Part shown: positions 57,415 through 64,000 of the stretch, in pieces
Layout: each line of letters begins with the position of its first letter
How positions within the stretch are numbered: position 1 is the first letter of the stretch
Notes under the pieces: generated by a model
What the model was told of the DNA's origin: nothing
What the model saw: only the letters and a program-made list of their open reading frames with translations
Database searches by the model: none
Source: Armatimonadota bacterium
Lineage (GTDB): Bacteria; Armatimonadota; Chthonomonadetes; Chthonomonadales; CAJBBX01
DNA: 64,000 bases
Assembly (NCBI GenBank): GCA_026392115.1
Contig: JAPLCQ010000092.1
Coordinates: forward strand, 1-64,000
Direction of reading: 5' to 3'
Made by a program: the position numbers and the translations under genes

Positions 57415-58748
57415 GCGGCGAGAGCGGCCTGACGCGGCGCGATCTGGCGCTGCGGGCGGCGGCGGCGGGTCCGCTGCTGCTCCCGTGGGCCGCGCGAGGC
57501 GCCCCGGCGCCCAGCGCGCGCATCACGGTGGCCGTCATCGGGCTCGGGGCCATGGGATCGGGCCACCTGGCCTACTGCCTCGGCGACCGCTCGGTGCAGT
57601 TGCTGGCCCTCTGCGACGTGGACCGCGTGCGGCGCGACGACGGCATGCGGACCGTGGCGGCCTTCTACGGGGCCCAGGGCGCCACGAGCGTGAAGCCCTA
57701 CAACGACTATCGCGACATCCTCGCCCGGTCGGACATCGACGCCGTGCTCATCGCCACGCCGGACCATTGGCATACGCCCATCTCGGTCCACGCGGCGCAG
57801 GCCGGCAAGGACGTCTACTGCGAGAAGCCGATCAGCATGAACATCGCCGAGGGGCGGCGCCTGGTCAACGTCATGCGCGAGCACGCCCGCGTCTTCCAGA
57901 CCGGCACGCAGTACCGATCCATCACCACCATCCGCAACGTGGTGCGCTTCGTGCGGCGCGGCGGGCTGGGCAAGGTGAAGCACGCCTTCACGCTCTGGTC
58001 GCGCACCGAGGGCTCCTTCACGCCGGTGAGCTACCCGCTGCCGGCGGAGCCCGTGCCCGACGGGCTGGACTGGGACCTCTGGGTGGGCCCCGCCCCGTGG
58101 CGGCCCTACAACAGCCGCTTCCACCGCAACCCCGTGCCGGGCGTGGTGCCCTGGGCCTTCTGCGAGGACTTCGGCGTGGCCTCCATCACCTGGCACCACT
58201 CCCACGCGGCCGACGTGGCGCAGTACGCGCTGGGCGTGGAGGAGACGGGGCCGGTGGAGATCATCCACCCCTCGTCCAACCGCTTCCCCACGCTCACGTT
58301 CCGCTACGCGAACGGCACGCTGCTGCACCTGGTGGAGGACTGGGGCATGGTGAAGAACAGCTACAACGCCGTGCCCGCCGACTCGCGGCTGGAGGGCAAC
58401 TTCGGCGCCCTCTACGTGGGCGAGCGCGGCTGGGTCACCTCGATGTACGGCTCCGGCCGGCTGGAGGGCGCGCCCGAGAGCCTCTTCGAGGAGATGGAGA
58501 TGCCGCGCCACGAGGCCGGCTGGGGGCAGGACCACCACGGCAACTGGCTGGAGTGCATCCGCACCCGGAACCGAACGCGGACCGACGGCGAGCTGGGGCA
58601 CCGTTCGGCCTCGCTGGGGCACCTGGCGCATATCGCGTACAAGCTCCAACGGAGCCTGAAGTGGGACCCGGTGCGCGAGGTCTTCCCCGCCGATCCCGAG
58701 GCCAACCGTCTCTGTTCGCGCGCCATGCGCGAGCCGTGGCGGCTGTAG
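57411..58748 (+). CDS. Gfo/Idh/MocA family oxidoreductase, Tat-like signal
   Basis: LTRRDLALRAAAAG; VAVIGLGAMGSGHLAYCLGDRSVQLLALCDVD; DAVLIATPDHWHTPISVHAAQAGKDVYCEKPIS; GTG start overlapping the upstream stop. Confidence 0.93.
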   Translation: MSGESGLTRRDLALRAAAAGPLLLPWAARGAPAPSARITVAVIGLGAMGSGHLAYCLGDRSVQLLALCDVDRVRRDDGMRTVAAFYGAQGATSVKPYNDYRDILARSDIDAVLIATPDHWHTPISVHAAQAGKDVYCEKPISMNIAEGRRLVNVMREHARVFQTGTQYRSITTIRNVVRFVRRGGLGKVKHAFTLWSRTEGSFTPVSYPLPAEPVPDGLDWDLWVGPAPWRPYNSRFHRNPVPGVVPWAFCEDFGVASITWHHSHAADVAQYALGVEETGPVEIIHPSSNRFPTLTFRYANGTLLHLVEDWGMVKNSYNAVPADSRLEGNFGALYVGERGWVTSMYGSGRLEGAPESLFEEMEMPRHEAGWGQDHHGNWLECIRTRNRTRTDGELGHRSASLGHLAHIAYKLQRSLKWDPVREVFPADPEANRLCSRAMREPWRL

Positions 58749-58757
58749 GAGGCCCCC

Positions 58758-61073
58758 ATGCGAACCATCCTCGCCGCGCTGCTCCTCTGCCTGGCCGCCG
58801 TCGGCTGCTCTGCGGAGCGCTTCCCGGTGAAGCTGAACGAGCATACGCGCCTGGGCCAGCGCTTCACCTCCAAGCTGCCCGTGGCCGATGTGTACGTCTC
58901 CATGCCCAGTTGGTCCGACAACGAGGGCGGGCTCACTCTCACGCTCTGGGACAGCCCCGCGCGCGGCCGCTCGCTGGCTCGGCGCGTGCTGACGGGCGTG
59001 CGGGACAACGAGATGGTCGCCGTCCGGCTGACCCGCTCGCTGCCCGCCGGCTCCTACTACTGGGAGATCAGCGACCGCACGGGCCTGACCGCCATCGGCC
59101 TCTACTGCGACGACCTGCCCGCCGACACGGCGGACTGCGCCTACACCGACGGCGCCCCCAACCCCCGGCGCGCGTTCCTCTTCGAGGTGGCCACGTCGCT
59201 CACGCCCATGCGGCGCGAGGCGCTGCTCATCGCCGACCTGGCGCCGGGCAAGCCGCGGGCCGTGCGGGAGCAGGCGTGCCGGGGCCTGGCGCGCGTGGGC
59301 TCCGCCGCCTGCGTTCCCGCCCTGAGCCGGATGCTGGCCGACGCCGACCTGGCCCACATGGCTCGGTTCGCGATGGAGGGTCTGCCCTCGCCGACCGTCG
59401 ATGCGGCCTTCCGGGCCGCACTGGGGCGCCTGAGCGGGCCGAGGCTGGTGGGCGTGATCAACTCCGCGGGCGTACGGCGCGACAACGCGGCCGCTCCCAG
59501 GCTCGCCCAGCTCCTGAAGGCCGGCGACGCCGCAGTGGCCGCCGCGGCGGCCGCCGCGCTGGGGCGCATCGGGTCGACCGAGGCGGCCTCCGCACTGACG
59601 AGAGCGTGGGCGTGGGCTCCCGTCGCGCTGCGGCCCTCCGTGGCCGAGGCGAGCCTCGAGTGCGCCGCCGGGCTGATGGCCGCAGGCAACGCGGCCACAG
59701 CCGCTCCGATCTACGACCGCCTGTGCGCCCTGGGAGCGCCTCGGCAGTTCCGGGCCGGGGCCGCGCGGGGTTCGATCCTCTGCCGGGGCAAGCAGGCCGC
59801 CGCACGGCTGGCGGAGCTGCTGCGCGGGTCCGACGACGACCTGCGCGACGGGGCGCTCTGGGCCGCGCGGCACGACCTGCCCGGAGCCGAGACCACGCGC
59901 GCTCTGACCTCGGCGCTGGCAGGTCTGCCCGAGGCGACCCAGCTCAGGCTGCTGGACGTGCTGGCGGGACGCGGCGACGCGGCCGCCCTGCCCGCCCTGC
60001 GCGCCTGCGCCGGCGCTGCATCGACGCCGATGCGCGTGGCCGCGGCGGGCGCCATCGCACGGCTGGGCGGCGCTTCCGAGGCCGGTGCGCTGGTGGCGCT
60101 GATGGACGACAAGACCCCCGAAGTGCGCCAGGCCGCGCAGGAGGCGCTGGCGAGCCTGCCCGGCCGCGAAGTGTCCGCCGCCACGGCGAGGCTGCTGACC
60201 CACGCGCAGCCCGCGCGGAGGGCCGACGGCGCCGCGCTGGCCCAGCGGCTCAAGCTGGCGGCCCTGGCTCCGGCGTTGGCCGGCGCCCTGCGCGACCCAT
60301 CCGCCACGGTACGGACGGCGGCCGCGCGCGCCCTCTCCGAGTTGGGGATGCCCGGGCAGGCTCCGGCGCTGTGCGCCGCGCTGGCGGCGGGGAGCGGCGG
60401 CCCGGACTGCGACGCCATGGAGCAGGCGCTGACCGCCATCGCGGGCCGCGCCGGCGACCTGGAGGCCGCGGCAGCTCCGCCCGCCGACGCCCTGTCGCAC
60501 GCCACTGCTTCGGGCAGGGCTTCTCTGCTGCGCGTGCTGGGCAGCATCGGCAGCGGCCGCGCGCTGCAGGCCGTGCGGGCGACGCTGGCCGGGTCCGACC
60601 CGGCAGCGCGAGCCGCGGCGGCGGATGTGCTCTGCTCGTGGCCCGGCGAGGCGGCCGCGCCGGAGATGCTCACGCTGGCCCAGGGCGCGGGCGCTCCCGC
60701 CGAGCGGACCAAGGCATTGCGGGGCCTCCTGCGGCTGGCGGGCGTGGCCGAGCTACCGGCGGACCGCCGCCTGGCCCTCTGCGCCCAGGCCGCGCCGCTG
60801 ATCCAGCGCGACCCCGAGCGGCAGATGCTGCTCAGCGCGCTGGCGGGCATCGCGGCCTGGGCCGCGATGGAGCTGGCGTTGCCGCTGCTGGAGAGCCCCG
60901 GAGTGAAGGAAGAGGCCTGCGCCACCGTGACCGCCATCGCGGCGGGCCTGGCCGACGGTCCCGGCAGCGCCAAGCTGACGCAGCCGCTGGCGCGGGTGAT
61001 CGCCGCCTCGCCCGCACAAGCCACCGCCGAGAAGGCGCGGGCGCTGGTGGAGAAGGTGCGGCAGTACCGGTAG
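58758..61073 (+). CDS. HEAT-repeat lipoprotein
   Basis: Lipobox LLLCLAAVGC; repeated HEAT-like helices (AAAGAIARLGGASEAGALVALMDDKTPEVRQAAQEALASL). Confidence 0.88.
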   Translation: MRTILAALLLCLAAVGCSAERFPVKLNEHTRLGQRFTSKLPVADVYVSMPSWSDNEGGLTLTLWDSPARGRSLARRVLTGVRDNEMVAVRLTRSLPAGSYYWEISDRTGLTAIGLYCDDLPADTADCAYTDGAPNPRRAFLFEVATSLTPMRREALLIADLAPGKPRAVREQACRGLARVGSAACVPALSRMLADADLAHMARFAMEGLPSPTVDAAFRAALGRLSGPRLVGVINSAGVRRDNAAAPRLAQLLKAGDAAVAAAAAAALGRIGSTEAASALTRAWAWAPVALRPSVAEASLECAAGLMAAGNAATAAPIYDRLCALGAPRQFRAGAARGSILCRGKQAAARLAELLRGSDDDLRDGALWAARHDLPGAETTRALTSALAGLPEATQLRLLDVLAGRGDAAALPALRACAGAASTPMRVAAAGAIARLGGASEAGALVALMDDKTPEVRQAAQEALASLPGREVSAATARLLTHAQPARRADGAALAQRLKLAALAPALAGALRDPSATVRTAAARALSELGMPGQAPALCAALAAGSGGPDCDAMEQALTAIAGRAGDLEAAAAPPADALSHATASGRASLLRVLGSIGSGRALQAVRATLAGSDPAARAAAADVLCSWPGEAAAPEMLTLAQGAGAPAERTKALRGLLRLAGVAELPADRRLALCAQAAPLIQRDPERQMLLSALAGIAAWAAMELALPLLESPGVKEEACATVTAIAAGLADGPGSAKLTQPLARVIAASPAQATAEKARALVEKVRQYR

Positions 61074-61085
61074 GGCCGCCGACAG

Positions 61086-61155
61086 CCGAGCCAACGCGGT
61101 CAACGAGGTCAAGGGGCCTGTGACGTTGTTGACGGGGTTGATCTGGTTGTCAGGG
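61086..61155. repeat. Nonamer TTGAC array B (inverted pair, 3 + 4 units)
   Basis: Minus: TTGACCTCG TTGACCGCG TTGGCTCGG; 7-nt spacer; plus: GTGACGTTG TTGACGGGG TTGATCTGG TTGTCAGGG. Confidence 0.8.
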
Positions 61156-63784
61156 GGACGGCCCAGTTGCGCCGGGGCTCGCCGAGTAGGAGCAGGCGGG
61201 TGTCGCCCTTCTTGAGGTTGAGGCGCAGGTCGGGGCCCTTGCCCAGGGGCGCTCCGGTGAGGGCGTCCCGCATGGAGGCCGCCCGCGGGAGGCGCAGGCG
61301 CACGGGGCCGTCCCGCGTGGCGTGGAGGCCCACGACCGGGCCGTTGGCGGTGACGAGGCAGTCCGTCTCCGTGTAGAGGTGGGCGCCCGCCGCCCGTGCG
61401 GCCAGGCGGAGCAGCTCCGCGGAGAGGCCTGGCACACCGGAGAAGAGCGAGGCGCCTCCCTTGTCACGTCGCAGGGCGACGGCGACGGAGCCATCGGGGT
61501 AGGTGGCCAGCGCTTCGCCGGGGCGCGCGTCGGCGGCGTGGAAGAGGGGCTTCACGGCCTTGGCGACGCCGAACGGCTGCGTCAGGCCCAGCCGCTTGCC
61601 CGCGAGGGTGGGGGTTGCCATGGCCTGTTCGGGCGAGCAGGGCTCCAGCCGGAATCCCGTGAGAGCCCGCATGGTCTCGGGCGAAGGGCCGGCGTCGTCG
61701 AACGCGCCGGGGGCGTAGCACCAGAGCCGCAGGGCGCCCGCGGTGGCCTTGCCGAGGTCGGCGCGTTGCTTGGCGGTGAGCCGCCAGGCATTGAGCAGCA
61801 CGTAGAGCCGGGCCCTCACCTTGCCGGCGGCCACATCGTCCAGGAGGTACTGTCCGAAGGGCGCGCCCATGCGGCCCAGCGCGTGGCGGGCCGTGTAGAC
61901 GGCGGGGTTCAGGGCGTCCATGGCCCAGGGAGCGGCCAGCATCTGCGACCGATCGTCGAGCACGGCGGCCACCTGCGGGCGGAAGGGGATCGGCGCCTGC
62001 ACGAAGGGCCGGTCAACGGCGGCGAGCTTCTTGTTGAGGCGCCACATGCCGGGGTCGTCGTACCATCCCGCCATGCCCAGGTCCATCCACCATGTGCCGA
62101 AGTTCCGGGTGGCTTCGTTCACCACGTTTCGCGCCAGGACGTTGTAACTGGCCTCGGGCGTGGACGTCCGGGCGATGGCGTCCGGGCCGTCGGGGCTCAT
62201 GTGGGTGCGCGTGTCGTCCTCTTGCAGCCACATCTTGCCGGCGATGGCCACGCTCTCGGCGCAGGACATGGTGGGACCGGTCTGGCCGAGCCCGCGGTCG
62301 CCGTAGGAGATGGGCGAGCAGACGATGTCGATGTCCGGGCAGCCGAGGATGCGCCGCATGGCGTAGTGGCCGCTGGCGCCCGATCCCAGTGCCACCGCGC
62401 CGAACTCGAAGGCGTAGCCGTAGAAGACCACCACCAGCTTGCGCCCGCCGGAGGCCTTCCGGCACGCGCCGGCGATGCGTGTGACGAGGTCCGCCATGGC
62501 GGCCTGCTGGTGTTCGGTGAAGTCGATGAGCCGCTGCTCGGCGCCGGGCACGCGGAGGACGCCGTTGGGCGCGGCGCGGCGGCTTGCGGCGTCCGGCACG
62601 GTGGCGGCATCGAGGGTCGCCGCTGGGGCGCGCCAGGCGGCCCGCAGTGCGGCATCGGTCCCGTAGCGGCGGCGCAGCCAGACGCGCCAGGCGTCGCGGT
62701 CGGCGGGGGCGTAGCCGTTCAGACGGTTCTCCCAGGTGTCCAGGTAGAACCACTCGCCGGTGTTCTGGCCGGAGGGGTGGTAGCCCGCCATGCGGTCGGG
62801 ATAGCGTTCCTCCAGGTGCTCCACCAGCGCGCGGGCGGCCTCGGCGGCGTCGCGCTGGTAGGTGGGCGAGGCGGGCACGGCGCAGTACTGCCGCAGGCCG
62901 TTCTCCCACTCCATCATGTCGTCGGGGTGCGCCTTGGCCCACCAGGCGGGCGGCTCCATGCCGAAGCGGGGGATGCAGAGGGCGCGGGGATTGGCCGCCA
63001 GCACGCGGTCGACTTCGGCGTCCACGGGCGCCCAGTCCGCCGGCTTGCCCGGCTCGGGCCAGGGCGTGGGCACGATGAAGGTGACGAAGTCGACCCCCGC
63101 GGCGGCGGCGAGCTTGATCTGCGACTCGAAGCGCCCGGGAGGTCCGCCCAGGTGCAGGAAGACCTCACCGGGCTTGTAGAAGGCCACCGATATCTGCCGC
63201 GCCGGCTCGGCCCTGCACCAGAACGAGACGTGGTACTTGCGGCCTTTCGCCAGCGCCAGATTGGCGGCGTGGTAGACGTGGTAATCGGGCCATGCGCCGG
63301 AGGGCGGGGCCTTGAGCCGCACGCGCAGTGCGGCGGAGCCTCCTGCGCCCGCGCCGGGCTCAACGCCTTCGGTTCCCACGGTGTTGCGGGCATCCTCGGG
63401 GAAGCGTATCCATTGTGCGCCGAAGCTGCCCGGGCCCTGGTCGAAGTTGGAGGTCACTACCACGCTGCCGGTCTCGGCATCGGTGACGCGGATGTCGTCC
63501 ACATCGATGACGCCGGGGTTTTGGCCGAAGCGGAAGTGCATCGTGCCCTGCCCTTCGGAGTCGGCCCCGGCCTCGAAGTCGAACTCAACGCGGCGGGCCT
63601 GCGGACCCGCGTCGATGGGGTTCGAGCCCGGCCCGCCGAAGAACATCCGGGCGCGCACGGGCTTGCCGTTCACCAGAAGCCGCGGCGCGCCGTTGACGAC
63701 GGAGACCCGCGCCGTCAGCTGGGCCATGGCCCCGGCGGCAGCGACGGCAAGCGCCAGAGCGAACGCCGGCTTTGAGTAAAGCAT
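61109..63784 (-). CDS. GH42-like secreted glycosidase-like protein
   Basis: Signal peptide MLYSKPAFALALAVAAAGAMAQ; YHPSGQNTGEWFYLDTWENRLNGY; trimerisation-like YVLLNAWRLTAKQRADLGKA. Confidence 0.75.
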   Translation of the reverse strand: MLYSKPAFALALAVAAAGAMAQLTARVSVVNGAPRLLVNGKPVRARMFFGGPGSNPIDAGPQARRVEFDFEAGADSEGQGTMHFRFGQNPGVIDVDDIRVTDAETGSVVVTSNFDQGPGSFGAQWIRFPEDARNTVGTEGVEPGAGAGGSAALRVRLKAPPSGAWPDYHVYHAANLALAKGRKYHVSFWCRAEPARQISVAFYKPGEVFLHLGGPPGRFESQIKLAAAAGVDFVTFIVPTPWPEPGKPADWAPVDAEVDRVLAANPRALCIPRFGMEPPAWWAKAHPDDMMEWENGLRQYCAVPASPTYQRDAAEAARALVEHLEERYPDRMAGYHPSGQNTGEWFYLDTWENRLNGYAPADRDAWRVWLRRRYGTDAALRAAWRAPAATLDAATVPDAASRRAAPNGVLRVPGAEQRLIDFTEHQQAAMADLVTRIAGACRKASGGRKLVVVFYGYAFEFGAVALGSGASGHYAMRRILGCPDIDIVCSPISYGDRGLGQTGPTMSCAESVAIAGKMWLQEDDTRTHMSPDGPDAIARTSTPEASYNVLARNVVNEATRNFGTWWMDLGMAGWYDDPGMWRLNKKLAAVDRPFVQAPIPFRPQVAAVLDDRSQMLAAPWAMDALNPAVYTARHALGRMGAPFGQYLLDDVAAGKVRARLYVLLNAWRLTAKQRADLGKATAGALRLWCYAPGAFDDAGPSPETMRALTGFRLEPCSPEQAMATPTLAGKRLGLTQPFGVAKAVKPLFHAADARPGEALATYPDGSVAVALRRDKGGASLFSGVPGLSAELLRLAARAAGAHLYTETDCLVTANGPVVGLHATRDGPVRLRLPRAASMRDALTGAPLGKGPDLRLNLKKGDTRLLLLGEPRRNWAVPLTTRSTPSTTSQAP

Positions 63785-63795
63785 TGTGATCTCCT

Positions 63796-63840
63796 TTGAC
63801 ACTATTGACAGTGCTGACAGTATTGTCAATGAGGTCAGGC
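63796..63840 (+). repeat. Nonamer TTGAC array C (about 5 units)
   Basis: TTGACACTA TTGACAGTG CTGACAGTA TTGTCAATG AGGTCAGGC. Confidence 0.75.
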
Positions 63841-64000
63841 CTTTTCGAACGGCCGGATGCCCTTGCATTCCGGGTAGGCGCCGCAGCCCCAGAACTCGCC
63901 CTTGGCCGATCTGCGGCGGCGCATGGGCCAGCCACAGAGCGGGCACTCCGGGCCGGCGTCGCGCTGCGTCTCGCGGGCTTCGAGGCGAACGGTGGTGAGG
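63835..64000 (-). CDS. C-terminus of a protein ending in a topoisomerase-type C4 zinc finger (truncated by window edge)
   Basis: Reverse-strand ECPLCGWPMRRRRSAKGEFWGCGAYPECKGIRPFEKA*. Confidence 0.75.
   Translation of the reverse strand, partial: LTTVRLEARETQRDAGPECPLCGWPMRRRRSAKGEFWGCGAYPECKGIRPFEKA

Noticed and set aside
36634-63840. Nonamer arrays as CRISPR
   Set aside because: Units are 9 nt with no spacers and no cas genes; CRISPR repeats are about 23-47 bp with unique spacers.
1-64000. tRNA or rRNA genes
   Set aside because: No tRNA cloverleaf or rRNA signature was recognised by eye; a tRNAscan/Infernal run would be decisive.

Overview
High-GC bacterial chromosome window, densely coding. 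Lineage is not provable from this sequence; an H-X9-DG protein and the Gfo/Idh, ThuA, HEAT and DUF1559-like style suggest Armatimonadota or a Planctomycetes-like relative. Most of it is a secreted glycan-degradation neighbourhood: sialate O-acetylesterase, GH51, sulfatase, esterase fusion, GH29, GH78, GH95-like and two GH42-like proteins. Mixed in are housekeeping genes (mntP, metG, nadD, E2, htpX), a CheB/CheR-PAS protein and a HEAT lipoprotein. The standout is a 7.16-kb, visibly lower-GC island (about 40302..47465). It is bracketed by an exact 67-bp direct repeat that duplicates the 3' end of a Gfo/Idh gene. It holds only a tight three-gene operon: a coiled-coil McrB-like AAA+ ATPase, a DUF2357/PD-(D/E)XK nuclease with C-terminal zinc ribbons, and a DUF3800-like protein with a long helical tail. 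This looks like an integrase-less candidate defence/restriction island related to McrBC. Other observations: an in-frame TGA at a WSPDG tryptophan in an S9 peptidase, a MetRS lacking a canonical KMSKS, three 9-nt-period TTGAC arrays and one GTCCCAT array, two families of dispersed hairpin repeats (one with a compensatory base change), paired inverted repeats at the start of a DUF4143 ATPase, and a decayed IS481/toxin-antitoxin-like scar. All family calls are from reading motifs; no database search was possible.
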